A DNA stretch of 64,000 nucleotides from Pristionchus mayeri (Eukaryota > Nematoda > Chromadorea > Rhabditida > Neodiplogasteridae), in NCBI GenBank assembly GCA_036245805.1, contig BTRK01000006.1:124001-188000 (forward strand), written 5' to 3'. Made by a program: the position numbers and the translations under genes. Position 1 is the stretch's first letter. Every line of letters begins with the position of its first letter. Shown one piece after another: positions 24,743 through 39,300 of this stretch. The notes below the pieces were generated by a model. That model made no database searches, was not told the origin of the DNA, and saw only the letters and a list, made by a program, of their open reading frames with translations.

Positions 24743-27355
24743 ATCTCGGGACTTTTATTGGCGCGGAACGATTAATTTTTTTTCGTGATTATCGTTTTAT
24801 CTCTAGTACATTGAATGGACAGGAAGTGGAATCTCGGCTCGGGTATAATGGAGTGGTATGATTCGAGTGATGCATGGAGTCGTTAGCTGATAGAATTATG
24901 CTTTAATTGAGAGGAACACATCGCCTCATTCGATATTTTCCCTGTGGGCTATTATAAAGTATCTTAGGTCGGAAACTTACAGGTGCTAGAACCTCAAGAT
25001 GGAAACCAATCTTTTTGAAATTAAGCTCATTGGATTCGCCGTATCAACATTAGTATACAGTAGACCGGTAGGAACTTGGATTTTCCATTGAGAGCTTGGA
25101 TATCCGAAAATGTGCCCGACCCGCCAGAGGGGTCAAAATTTCGAACTTTGAAGGCGATTTTCGCACCTTTCCAGTAGGGATTTCACAATTCTAAAAAGTC
25201 TCTAGGCGGGCAACCGTGTACGCTCTATCGAATGAGCTATAGCACGTGTCCCTACGATGCGCGCACCACCAACTCAAAAAAGCGGGACGCCACGAAACCG
25301 ACAAAAAGTGGAGTCACTGGTTGTGATAGAGACTTGAAATTTCGGATATAGCATCCCTTATGTTCCGCTAGAAGATCCCCAAAAGCTGGATACTTGGATT
25401 TGAGTTTGAACGGTAGTCGGTACCCTACTCTCTCAGGAACCTTTCCGACCGTGGGAATCTCTCGTTTCCCGGCCAAAATTGCCCCGGCGCGTCGCGCCGG
25501 GGCTAACAGAGACAGACAAAGATTTGCAAGAACTACGGTATTAGAATTTCAGGGTGTAGTCAGTTTGCCAACCCTGAAAACAGACACGTGGGCTCGGAAT
25601 AAATCCCACTGAACAAGAAAAGTATAACTAGAGCGGGCCTCGGGCGGGAAAATTGGCCACCGTTTCAGCAATTGATAGTTATGAAAATCGTTGCGAGAGT
25701 TAGTCATGCATAAAGTGATAAATCTCTTGCCTGAGTATCGACTCGCGTCCGTGCTAACCACCTACGCAGTCACACCACTTATCGCGAACTATTCTAGTAA
25801 ATGGTGTGCTAGTAACTTTGCAGAAATTATACGTTTTTTCCCGCAAAAACTTTTGAACGGGCCAAGCTGTCCAGACTTTTTGTACTAGGCTAAGCCCACG
25901 TGACAGAGCTGGTTCCCGGCAATAATGTTAACGACTTTTGGCGGTAAACCGTCTTGATTCCCTATTGGGTTGCAGAGCATCATTAGGACAAACGATCTTC
26001 CTTGGCGATCTTGTCAACTCTAGGGACGATTGCCCAAGCACTCCGCAGATTTGAAATACTTCACCTTTCCGCCGAACACCTGGCTTGTGCCGGTTAGGAA
26101 CCCGAAATTTTCGATTGATTTTGGATTGATTTTTTTGCATGTATCTATTTATTTAATTATTCTTCGGTTTGCTGAACAGCGCTTTTAATTATTCCCTCAC
26201 GCGAAATAAATCGGTATCTAGAACAAAAAAGCTCGTAGCGTATTGATGCGCGTTCGAGTCGCCCCACACACCTCCAAAATGCCGAGATATTGGATATTGA
26301 TAGCAATATGTTATTAAATAAAATCAGTAAGTGACAAAAAAATGTGCGTCGGTCGGCTACGGTACATCAATGCGAGTGTCTTCGAGATCTCCCCAGGCCG
26401 GGATTGATTTTTTCATCGACTACCTTAGTTTTAGCCTGGTCGTAACGTGCAAGTCATTCTTCCCTGTCAACAACCGGTACGAAGCGAACAATTTGTGAAG
26501 CTAGTTTATTTTATTGAGAGCTTCTAAAGAATCCCGCGCAACACTCGCGTAACTAGCGAATAGTTGTATTTCTTTGTCGACATTTAATGCTCATGTTTCA
26601 GATCCTTTGTATATTTTTATTTGAATCAATATATTGTTTATTTAGATTTCAATACCTCAATTAGTTATCCTTTTTGGCAGTGCTGCTAGATTACGGTGAG
26701 TGTGTGCGTTGCGTCGCGACGCGTTGCGTCTAGCCCTCGTCGGTTCTGCGCCAGAGAGCTCTCGCTAGAGAGGGGGTGTGAGTGAAGAGATGCGAGAGAG
26801 GGGGTGTGAGAGGAGAGAGGCGAGAGGGGGGAGGGGTGCATTCCATCATTATTTTTATCAGTGTTTAAAATACTTGTCATAGTATGTTTGTGGATTGCTG
26901 CAGTAATTTGCAGGTTATATTTTCTCCCAACGATTGTGATTTTAATTTTGACTAGATTATTAGCTCGTTCGTTCAATTTAGGGCCGTCATCTCGTTTTCT
27001 TCTTGCTTCGCGACTAGAGTACATCGTTAACATAATTTATTTTTCTTCCAATCGATCTATCCTAAAACACGTATTTGCTGTTGCACTTGATTTTATTTAG
27101 TTATTTCAATCGCAATCTGTTATTGATAGTCGTAGGTATCGTTGCTTTCAACATCTTATAATATACCACTTATGGTATATATATATATATATTGTATTTC
27201 TATATCTTTTTTCTTGTTGTTCGACTCCTTCCGATTTTCTTATGGTTTATATTTAAGACAACAGTTTTAGATTATTTTCAGTAGGAGTAGTGGGAAGGAG
27301 GCAGAGAGTTATCGAATAATTCTCCCCTACTGACCCTGCTCATTCCACATCGACG
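24743..27355. other. Intergenic region upstream of the B56 gene
   Basis: No supported exon. It holds a dispersed repeat at 25335-25490, a perfect 10-bp GC hairpin with GTC loop at 25481-25503, and a GA-rich tract at 26757-26842 with a GAGAGGGGGTGTGAG motif present twice. The last lies 0.5 kb before the B56 start codon and could belong to its promoter, but this is only positional inference. Confidence 0.45.
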
Positions 27356-30300
27356 ATGTCTGCCGGGGATGGAAAGCACAATATTCTAGGCGGTGCGCCT
27401 CATCAGGTTCCGCCGCCCCGCACGCAAGTGAGCATATTTTATGTTGCCACCAAGTTTTGCACTAGGCCCTGCTAATTAAGTATATTAATCACGACACTAA
27501 TTTAATTAAATAAGTCCAGGGTGCAGCCACTGGGGGCATGCAACTGTCGGCCACTGCTAATCAGTTTGTCGATAAGATTGACCCGTTTGCCAAGAGAGGC
27601 GCCAGTCGTCGGAGGTACCTTTTGGTTAATTTTTAAACACATTTATAAATGTAGTTGTGATATATTTTTGTTTTGTGTGATGTAGAGGAAGTCTGCTAAA
27701 AAACAAAGTTTCTTTTAAACAAATTTCGCAACGTGTTATTGCGAAACCCACTCCGCTAGCACGGGAGCCACCGCCGAAGGCGAAGGCGCAACCATGCTAG
27801 TATCAATATAAGTTATGTTGATGTGTTCTTCGTACAAGAGTACAAAAAATTAAATAGCCTTTTTTTCAGAAGAGTTGTCAACAGCAGTAGATATCACACA
27901 GAGAACGAGCCCGAGTTAGCGCAGTTGGCTCTGATTAGAGGTTACATTATATAATCTTTTTAAAAATTTTCTTATGTATATATGCAAGGAAATTTTAATT
28001 TGTGATAAAACCATGTTTTACTTTTGTTTCAGAGACCTCAGCGTCTGAGCAGCAGGCTCTGGTCATTCAAAAACTGATGCAATGTCAGAAGGTGTTCGAC
28101 TTCTATGATCCTGTAGCTCAGCTGAAGAGCAAAGAGGTTTTTTGTTATAAATATTGGTAAACAATATATTATAATATATTTTGCTGTTTTATCCATATTT
28201 TTTGTTTTGTAAACATGTCATTTATAAGAATATATATATTTTATATATATTGCAATCTCTTGCAGATTAAACGAGCTGCACTAAATGAGCTAATCGACCA
28301 TATGACATCCACGAAGGGAGCCATATCTGAGAATATATATCCCGAAGTATGATCTTCCCTTGACGATTCTGTTTCTTTTAAATATTAATTTTATTGTAAT
28401 GTTAGAATTAATGACGTGTGTATTTTAATTTATGAGAATAAGGGACTGAAAAATTTAGTATACTCCATCAGCACTTTTGGAAGTGGACATGGTTTTTTTC
28501 CAATTATTTTTTATGCATATTATATTAGATTCCTTTATCCCTTTGCGGATCTTTGCGGATTTCCACAAGTGTTAATATATTGAATTTTAGGTGGTGAAGA
28601 TGGTTTCGAAGAACATTTTCCGTGTTTTGCCTCCATCGGACAATTCTGAATTTGATCCTGAAGAGGACGAACCAACTCTTGAAGTCTCATGGCCGCATTT
28701 GCAGGTATACATTTTGTTATATCATAATATCATGCTATCATTTTCTTACTAAATAGACTCTGAGTTTCATCAGACTTTCTCACCCACCCCTCCAAACTTT
28801 AATGATCTTTTGAGACAAATGAATGTCTTTCGTGACTATGCAGTTCTCGCGCCCAAATTAAGTACCAAAACTATTTGATTTTCATAATATAAGTTTGTTC
28901 GAAATAAATCTTGGTCAAAAAACGATACATATATTTTAGTATAGATGCTATGTTATTCTTTTTCAAACAAAAAGAGTAGATAAAGAAAGAAAAATGGTGA
29001 TGCAATGAAGTCTTTTTAACCGTTCAATCAAAGCTATCTTGCGCTTTCTGGATATCCGTTTAATGCGATGCTGCATCAACCTTTTTCTCCCTCTGCTGTC
29101 TATCTCCTCCCATCACACCAGTCAACCACCCTCAAACTTCTATTCTTACATCGCACGCGCCTCTATATCCCAGTCTTTTCTCATCTTGTCTAGCCTTTGG
29201 CCGAAAAGCCTCATTGCAATTTTCTTGAATTGGTGGGTGAACAAGTCGAAAAAAAAACTATTTTGCTTGATAGTTATAAATCTAAGCAACTATTAAGCTT
29301 ACAAGTCAAACTAGATTCACGCGATTATTGTTATCCATGTGATGATTGTATATTCAGCTTGTATATGAGCTGTTTCTTCGCTTCCTTGAGTCGCCCGATT
29401 TCCAAGCTAGTATTGGGAAGAAATACATCGATCAGCGATTCGTTCTCCAAGTAAGAGTGATTACATTATCAATGTAACTAAATATTCACTAACGAGAGAA
29501 AGCCGGCCATTCGTTAAATCCTGAAAAATTTACGAAAACGCCCAGCTTTTTTCTATTAGGAACTTGGTTTATGAACATCATTGGAGGGTTTGGTCAAATT
29601 AGTACATTATCGATTTTTTTTTATCTACCACGTACAATTGATGTAACTCGGTCAGTTTTGATCGTATAGCGAACTTTTTTTTCACATTTTACTCTTTGAG
29701 ATGAGCTCAACAAAAATGCCAAAAGAAGGAAAACGATCATTTCCTCAGAAAAAACTTTTTTACCGATCAAAATCGATTGTTTGAACATCAATAAATATAT
29801 GTGTCTTATCAGCCGATAACGCTCAGAAGATGATAGGTTGATATTTTTCATTGGTTCCGCCAGTAGTTGCCAATAGCTCGGATCTCCATCGCGCGCAAGG
29901 CTTTCCGGGATGGCGGATCCGGTAGTCGCACCGCTCCTTTTTTGTTTCACGCCCGAGAGAGCCCAACGCTCTTTTTGTTTCAATCTTTCCTCATTCCAAT
30001 CTTTTAGCTTCGTAACGCACGCGACCTTTTATTCCATCTACCCCTCAGCGTGAATTCAATAATATTTCTTTCCATCTTACTCTAGGCAACACTCAGCCTC
30101 TCATCGCTCACCCGTAGAATCCCGTAGTCGTGACACAACTCTCGAAGACTCCTCCTCATAGCTGTGCAAGGAGCGTGTCGGGGGGGGGGGGGGTGGACTA
30201 AGTACCATAACCAATCGATAGTACATTATCGATTGATACCGTATATCGCTACCGTAACCCTCAATTATCGCGAACTGACTTTATTTTCAAAGAAATAAAG

Positions 30301-33300
30301 TACCGTACCCAATCGGCTCTACAGTTCCCCAGGATACCGTATATCACTACCGTAACCCCTGATTATCGCAAACAAACTTTATTTTTTTTAAAGGCCTGGT
30401 ACCGTGTCCAATCGATTCTACAGTACCCAAGTAACTACAGTAACCCAATTCCTTGGGTCAGATCCAGTTCCTAGGGTCAAACATTTTTCTAAAAATCCTA
30501 AATCGATCATAAAATGATTCTACAGTATATGGTAGGATACTTTAAAATAATTTCATGCTCGATGTTGGATTTTTAGATAAATGTTTGTCACAAGTAACTG
30601 GATCTGACCCAAGGAACTGGGTTACGATAGTCACTTGGGTACTGTAGAATCGATTGGGCACGGTACCAGGACTTTTTAAAAATAAAGTCAGTTCGTGATA
30701 ATCGTTGGTTACGGTAGTGGTATACGGTATCCTGGGGTACTGTAGAGTCGATTGAGTACGGTACTTTATTTTTTTGAAAATAAAGTCAGTTCTCAATAAT
30801 CAGGGTTACGGTAGTGATATACGGTATCTGCTGGTACCATACTATCAATTGGTTATGGTACTTAGTCTTGACCTCCCCATGACCTACAATCGATTTTCAC
30901 CTTGACCCCCCTATACATGGTATGGGGGGTGACCGGCTCGTTGCACAGCTATGATGAGGTTGGTCTTGTGTGCGTTCACTTCGAGACCAACGCGGCTGCA
31001 CTCATCCATCAACTTCTTCCGCATTCGCTCCATTTCGGGTCGATTTTTAGCAACGAGAGCCACGTCTTCGGCATACTCCAAGTGACAAAGGTTCCTTCTC
31101 GCACTTCCAATTTCGTCTGGCCATTTAATGTTGTCCATGGCCGACCGTAGCACTTCATTTTTTTATCTCGTACCATTGACCATCGATATACTATGACGGA
31201 TTTTCGACTTTTTCGAACTTGGTAATTTGTTTAGCTCATTCAAAATAGCTCTCAACAGGGCTGTGCGGCAAGCCTAATTTTCGACAAGCGGCAATTCGGT
31301 ATATATGCCGGTCGGAAAATCCAGCATATGCCGGAATATTTCGGCATATCCGGCGTATGTCTGAAAATGTTCAAAAACTTGATTTTTACGCGTTTTTTTG
31401 CTGTGTATAACGTATGAAAATCCATTTTTAGTTGAAAGCGAAAATCAAAAATTTTTCAATAATGTTTAGTGAAAAAAACTAAAAATTATCTTTTTTCGTG
31501 ATATTTTCGCAAATTGTTAATTGAAAATTTCGGCATATTTTTTAAAAAATCGGCTTGCCGGACCGGCAACGGCAAGTCAGAAAATCCGGCATATTCGGTA
31601 ATTTCGGCATACTACAAATGACTTGCCGCACAGCCCTGGCTCAATTTCTTCCAATCGCTATAATTCTTATTTATTTTACGAAAGCTGTTTGTAACGTACA
31701 AAATTGAGATAAATTACTTATAAACATTATCTACGCGAAAGAAGCCGTATACTGACCCATCCAACTCGTGACGCAGAAAAGGTTATAACATGCGTCATTT
31801 GAAACTTCAGAACTCAAATTTCTCTTGGTGCATGCGCACATGCATCTACTATAAATATTCTGCTATTAAACAACGATAAACTAAAAGGCACGCTTGCAAA
31901 GTTCTCGGAAATACCGTTTTGGACATAATTTTAACGAACTGTAAAATGGCTAATAACGTTTGAAGTTGCAGCAATTCCGCCTGACTAACCATACACATTA
32001 ATGCGCATCGCAAGTGTCAATATAAAAACTGGTATTTTGAAGATAGTTTTTTAAATTAAAAATCTAAAACGGGCATCCCCTGCGCCAAAAAAGCGCAGAG
32101 CCGCATTCGCATGAACCGGAAGCTGGTCAAGCTACCGTATTTTCATCACGTTTTAAGTATTGCCGATTGAAGCGCTTCGCGGTTTTACGCCGGACTATTT
32201 TCCACTGTTTAACGGGCTGTGCCTAGAAGTGAAATGTGAAAAAAGTTCGCTGCACGATCTAAATTGTCCGAGTTACAGCAATTTTTTTTTCAAAAAATGT
32301 TCGATAATGTGCGAATTTGGCCAAATTAAATGGATATTCCCTCTTCTAAACTCCAATGTTGTTCATAAACCAAGTTTAGTGAAATTCGATAACACATAAT
32401 ACTTTTACTATGTTCTTAAAGGATACCCATTTAAAAAAAAAATATTTTTCTTGAGCTACAAGCTCTTACTCTTTACTTTTTTTCTCAGCTGCTCGAGTTG
32501 TTCGACTCTGAGGACCCGAGGGAGCGCGATTTTCTCAAGACAGTTCTGCATAGGATTTATGGTAATTTTCATTCAAACGATTATGTAGTAAAATATTCAT
32601 ATACAATTTGTTTAATTCTGTATCATTATTTTATTCATTATTATAGGAAAGTTTCTGGGTCTTCGAGCATTCATTCGAAAGCAAATCAACAATATGTTTC
32701 TCTCGTGAGTTAAAAACAATATAATGTCTAATTGCAAAAGGGGTTAAGCCCTTCAAAATCCTTATTCCCCGCTGTTATACGTAATTGTGCTTCTTTTCTC
32801 ATTCTTGGAATGCAATAAAATGAAGCTTTCTCATTATTATATTGCCATGGAATTATCTGAATCATTTTATATGTTTAAGGTTCGTTTTCGAGACTGATTC
32901 GTTCAATGGAGTCGGTGAGCTGCTTGAGATTCTCGGAAGGTTTGCCTGATATTCTCATTTCTATGTGCATGTATATAATTTCTGTAGCATCATCAATGGC
33001 TTCGCGCTCCCGCTCAAGCAAGAACATAAGGTGTTCCTGGTCAAGGTCTGCTAGTATACTTTTTATTCTTCCGGCGTATTAACTTCATAACTAAAATTGT
33101 TCAGGTACTCCTGCCGCTGCACAAACCACGTTGCCTTTCCATGTATCATGCACAGGTTAGTAGATGAGTCAAATAAAGGGTGAAATAATGCTTCCATTGT
33201 ATATATTTCCAGCTGGCCTATTGCGTAGTTCAGTTCATCGAGAAGGACAGCACACTTACTCCTCAAGTATGTTTTTTTCACAGATATATCCTACTTATCA

Positions 33301-36300
33301 CAGCGTGTCAGACCGGATCAAAAATATAATTATCGCAAAATTTTTGATTTGGAAATGTATTTAAATTAATAACAATTAAATAAAAACGAAAATTAAAAAT
33401 CGGGCGTGGTCAAGTTTTAGATAATACTTTAAGGAAGCGATTTGTGTTTTTGCCTACCATTTTTTCAGCATTTGAGACCTAAAAAACGTCTTGGCGTGAT
33501 TCAGTTTTTTAAAAAAAATACATCTAGTTTTATCATATTATGAGAAATACCCATAACCTCATATCGAATTTTGATCGTCAGATTCAGCTCTTCACAATAG
33601 TCAAGATGAATTTGTCTAATTTCAACAAAGTCGTTTGGATAATCCCAAAACATTCTAAAAATCGACGTTTTTGATCTCCTAAGACATTTTCTATCTATTC
33701 AAAGTAGAATTTTAGGTATGGCACCCGACGTATTCGTCGCAGAAAACAATTATCTACAACTTGACCGCGTCCGAATTTTGAACGATTTTGCTTTTTAAAT
33801 AAAAATGAGCAAAAATACTATTTTTTCCTAATTTTACACTTATTCTATTATCTAAAAGATAACTTTATAAAACTCCTCCTTCTGGTAGGAGGTGCCTTAA
33901 TATTATCTCTCTCAGAATCATTTTAGTTCAAGTCCTTACAATGAGTTTCAGGAGAGTTATATGCCATTATTCCGTGCCATTCATTGAAATGAAGACGCCG
34001 CTCTTCTGACAGAAAATAAATTGAAATGAATGACTCGAGCGCCGCGTCGAACAAAGGAAGCGATCCGCTCTGACACGCTGTGCTTATATGATTTCCACAG
34101 TTATCATCATATAATAATATTGACAATTTACTGTAGGGGGTTACTCCGACCACTCCCACTTCTGCGCCTCTGACTGCGTTTCTACCCCTATTATTTTCCT
34201 TTGACGCTCTCGCCAGTATCCAACTACTCTCATGCTCTACTAAAGAACAGCACGGTGAAACTGCACGCACAGCAAAAGCGAGAAAAACCCATCTGCATCT
34301 CAATTTTTGGATCACTATCAGCATTTCTTAACCCCCTTGGTGTGGGTGGATCTGAGGGCGCGGGCGGGGATCGGGCTCGTGGCCCTTCGATCGCAACTCT
34401 GGCACACAACCAATGCGCCAGCCCGGCCTCGTATGGAACTAATCTACAATCACAGCCATAACAGTTGGAATAAGGAAAACAGTGAAACTACACACTGCAG
34501 CAGAAATTAGAAAAACAAAAAAAGAAAGAATCTTTTGCATCAACCTGATAGTAAGCAAACCTCATCCAAACTAGTGTGCATACCGTAGTTGTAAAGCTTG
34601 TGGCCGAACTTATAATATCTTATTTTTTATAAATATATTCCCGCCCATTTTGATTTTAAAAATCAGAAGAGTAATACAGTAAAATCAAAGAAATTATTTG
34701 AAAATGATAAGAGCCAATCGTTGCTTAGCTTTAAACTGGCTTACGCCGTAGATACGCACAGAATGGTATGTGGCTCTAGCCTCTGAAATAATACAAAATG
34801 GAGAGAGCTTAGGCGAGGCGATTTCTGACCCGGCGCTTCTAGAGAGGACCTAGCCTACGAAAGATCTCCCTGCCCCGAGCGGGTGGGCAATAACCGTGCC
34901 CCCTCAGGGGTGGTGTGGTCGCCGTAAATTTTGGCTGGCTTCAAGTTATTATTAGGGGTGGTGTGGTCGCCGTAAATTTTGGCTGGCTTCAAGTTATTAT
35001 TATAGGCATACATTACCATGCCCTCTGAGTCCTAGAGTAGCCACTATATATAGGGTGGTGCCCACATGATATTTTAAGTTTTTGGGGCCCGCTATATATT
35101 TGAACAATTCCTAGGACACTGAAAATGTATGATTATAGGTTTTCGATGCTCTTCTCAAGTTCTGGCCTCGGACTTGCAGTAGCAAGGTAATGTGATTTTT
35201 AAGTCGAAAATTATAGCAGTAACATATTTATTAGTTATCTTACTAGATGCACTAATTTTATTGTGTTCAAATGTTTAAAGTGCACCATTAAATGCTCCTA
35301 TTGTTTCTTAGCTGATCGAACATTTATTACGCAGGAAGTTATGTTCCTGGGTGAAGTTGAGGAGATTCTCGATATCATCGAGCCTGATCAGTTCAAGAAG
35401 ATCATCGACCCGCTTTTTCGCCAACTCAGTAAATGTGTCAGCTCGCCACACTTCCAAGTACGATGTATATATGGCTGCCTCTTTTTTCGAAAGGCCTTGC
35501 ATTGCTTATTCGTTTCATTAAATTAGCTCAAATTAGTGACTATGTATTGCTGGTTTTAGATGCTTCTAAATACCCTACCAAGTTCGTTCGCTCTCTTGCG
35601 CTGTCCACATAGCATTCCCTACACTTGATACGAAGTGTTTCGGGCCAAAAAGGGAAAGTCTCGTCATTTAAGCGAAAAATTATATACCGTTGGCTATCTC
35701 TGACAATACGAGAGCTAAATATTCTTTTCATGTCTGTTTGATTTATATGATTCTTTTTTAAATGCTTAATTCAGGTGGCAGAGCGAGCTCTATACTTCTG
35801 GAACAATGAGTACATCATATCACTGATTGAGGAGACTTCTGCTCAGGTTTCATTCTAACTTTTGTTCTACTTCATTTGAGAGTTGTAGGTTATGCCAATC
35901 ATGTTCCCTGCTCTGTACAGAATAAGCAAGGAACACTGGAATCAGGTAATTTATACCCTGTCGATATAATACTTCAAGTAGTCGCTAAAATTAGGCCTAA
36001 ATTAGGGCATGTATCCCTTCTCTCCCATAGTTTTCTTGACTGGCGCGAATTTTTTCGAGCCCACGTGAAGAGATTGTGGTACTCCGAGTGGTCGAAAGGT
36101 AGATCTATGTAAAGTGACGTAACATCCCCGAGTTTTTCGCAGCTCGACAAGTGAAAAAGCAGAAAACTTACAAATTTTTAGCGTTTTTATGTTAAAAGAG
36201 AAAATACCGCACCAATTTTCAACGATTTCACCTTTATAAAGGTCATAACATCCGTTCAACATGCACATTTCACAAAAAAAATGGGAATACATTATACTCG

Positions 36301-39300
36301 GCCTCACAATGCTTACAATTAGTCCGACTTGTTTCAGCGAAAGTTTAGACCAAATTTTTTTACCTGTCTTATCGGTTCCTCAATTTTTTTCGAAGGATTT
36401 CGATTTTTCAAATTCTATCAAGGGTCTTCTCGAATAGGTTCACACGCTCGGATAGAGTCTCATATATATAGTATCTTGGCGCGTCGGTATTGCTGTTCAA
36501 TATATTGTTCGGCCAAAAATGATAATATTGCAGACTATCGTTGCGCTTGTATACAATGTGCTGAAAACATTCATGGAAATGAATGGGAAACTCTTCGACG
36601 AGCTTACTGGAACATACAAAATGGAGAGGCAGCGGGAAAGGAAACGAGAAAAGGTATAGTTTAATTGAAGAATTCACGTATTAGATTGCCAACAGAACGG
36701 TACTCGACAAGGTGAAAATCCTTAGCCCGCGTGTGTGAGTTTACAAAATAGGAACTTGACCTGGAAACCTCCTATCAGTTTACCACCCTTTTGGCTACGT
36801 CTCCTTGGAAGGATAAACCACCCTTTTGGCTACCCTGTTGGCTACGTCTCCTTGGAAGGACAAACCACCCTTTTTGCTACGTCTCCTTGGAAGGATAAAC
36901 CGTTATGGACTTCCATGCACGAGGTTTTTTAGGCCAATTTTTTTATTTTAAAATTTTCGGATTTTAACCTTCAAATTAGTTTTTTAGGAGTGAAAATACA
37001 CCAGAATATTTATCTACCATATTCTTCTATGCTGCCAACTTCTTTGACCCACACAACCTCTTTTTTCCAAGTCGACAGCAAACCTTAGCTATAGCGGCCG
37101 TCAATCAAAACTCGGTACCGACACTTCAGAAAAAAAAAGTTTGGGAATTATCGAATTGTTGGTCATCCGAGGACTCCTGCACAGTTATTACGTTCTCTGG
37201 TGGAGTCTTAAAATATTGCCGCAAAAATATTTCAGGAAAGTGAGAAAATCACATACTTTAAGCTTAAATTTCCCGAGTATAATTGGGGGGGGGGGGGCGA
37301 CAAAATGGAAACAACTCGCAGCTCCTACGGGATTCGACTTAGGGACTTGCGAGTTGCATTGTTACCAGCATGATCTCCATTACATTTCGATTCATTAATC
37401 TTGTCACCAGGCCTTATTGAGTTTCACTCCAAATCAAAGTACAGCACGTGCCTTCTGAGGGATTGCATGAAAACGAACACTCTGAGGAACTAGCTGGCAA
37501 AAGGTTGAACAATCTGGCAATAAAAATTATGACAGAGCATAGGGACAGTGAGAAAACTTTTGTACTAGCGATTTAGCCTGGAACCGGTTTTTAGTCATTT
37601 TCCGGACGGTACCGGCTATGACGTATTTTTGTTCATTTTTGAGCTACAATGATGGTAAGGTGCTCAAAATACGCGGAAAATTATTCTAATTATTGTAAGA
37701 AACTTTTATGCCTACACCGAAGCTCAGCTACTACGATATCATGGATAAAATATCGATAAACTCAGTCGAGATTCATCAAATAATTCATATCTCGCTCGGG
37801 ACCCACCTTGCACTGTGGTGTCATTGCAGATTCTGAATCTACGTACTCAAATTAGTCTAGGAAAAATATGGTTGAGAGTCGGTATTAGAACAGGTCTCAC
37901 CAGGCCAAAATATGCGAGCAAGTCGTTTTTCACATCATAATACCTCAAAGTTGAAGGTATCTAACTCAACAATTTAGTACACCAAGTGTTCACTATGTGC
38001 GTTTTAAAGTATGCCTATCCATGAGTAAAAAATTGTAGTACGGAATTCTTCTATGACTTCGGAGATCCAGATTAGTGGTGCCAATGGTATATTCTCTCTT
38101 AGAATTGGCTCTTCCTAGATATAACGAATTACATTTGTGCGCTGCAAGAGGAAGTTGCCATTCTTCTGACCATTTAAAAATTTTGTCAATAGCAGTTTGC
38201 AATGGGACAGGGGAGCTTCCCTTTCGAAATGATCTATAACACATGTATCATGAGTCAGTGGAGGAAAAAACCACACCCCGGAAACAATTCCCGACTTTTA
38301 TTTTTTTGTTTGGCTTCATATTGTTGTGGTAGCATACACTAGAGACAACTTCCCGAAAAATCTAGGTCATAGGTCCCAGATCCGGCTTTTAGGAATTTTC
38401 CGGTTTTATAGCCGGCTCTACCGTAACTTAGCTCCAAGTTATGCTACAGACGTGGCATTGGGCTCAAAATACGCAGAAAAATGAGTTGAACAACTATTCT
38501 GTTAAGTGTGAAGCTGTTGGACTGCAAGTTCAAATAATATGGACGAAAAACTGAAATTCCAAGTATAAATAAAATCATAGCGTCTCGGTAAGGAGCAAAC
38601 GCAGTGAATTTTATTGCAGATTATGGAAGCTTGACTTCATAGGCATATAGGAAAAATAGTAATCGGCAATTTTTAGGGGGGGGGGGACTTTTTTCGCAAT
38701 TTTGCTCCGAAGGTCGAAAACATGAGATGTCAATTTTGAAAAAATCTCATCTCGCAGATTTATCATTTCAATCGATCAGATCAGTCATTTTCTAGCATTT
38801 CTCGATCAAAGAAGCTAGATGACGTTGAAAGAGCACGATATTTTTTCACTTCAAAAAAATCGATTTTCAACCCCCCAAATTTGCAAAATTCGTGACCATC
38901 CTGCTCAGGATTTACACAGCTCTGGAATTGAACTAGACGTGTAATTAATAGTAGTGACTAAGATATATATATACAACCATTATTGGCCCTCCAGTCGTTT
39001 CCATTCCCTTCATACATATGCCCGAACTAGCAAAATCGAGGCTGTCGAAATGCTTCATTTTGAGTAAATTTCAAAGAATCACCGCTATTTTCGATCACTA
39101 AAAATCATTTCGGGAGCAGAATAGATGAAAAATGTTGGATTTGTTCTCATTTTCAAGACTGTTCTCAGCTTCAAAATTTCGATGTTCAAAATTTTCATAT
39201 TTTTTTTGAAAGAACAATTTACTGGTTTTCTCAGTGTTTCCTGTTTCTGCGGTCATCAAAATGATTTTTAGTGATCGAGAATAGCGGTGATTCTTTGAAA

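Noticed and set aside
25195..25255. tRNA-like D-arm on the - strand (TAGCTCATTCGATAGAGC)
   Set aside because: No T-arm with a TTCRA motif and no matching acceptor stem follow it; probably a chance or decayed fragment.
27690..27802. Open frame continuing the B56 gene after exon 2
   Set aside because: It ends in a stop inside the short palindromic repeat and lacks B56 similarity; exon 3 at 27870 joins in phase and matches the family.
37310..37440. Possible tRNA-derived SINE head
   Set aside because: GATTCGACT-like text is present but box A/B spacing and a cloverleaf are absent; the sequence belongs to the foldback family also seen at 22600 and 53040.
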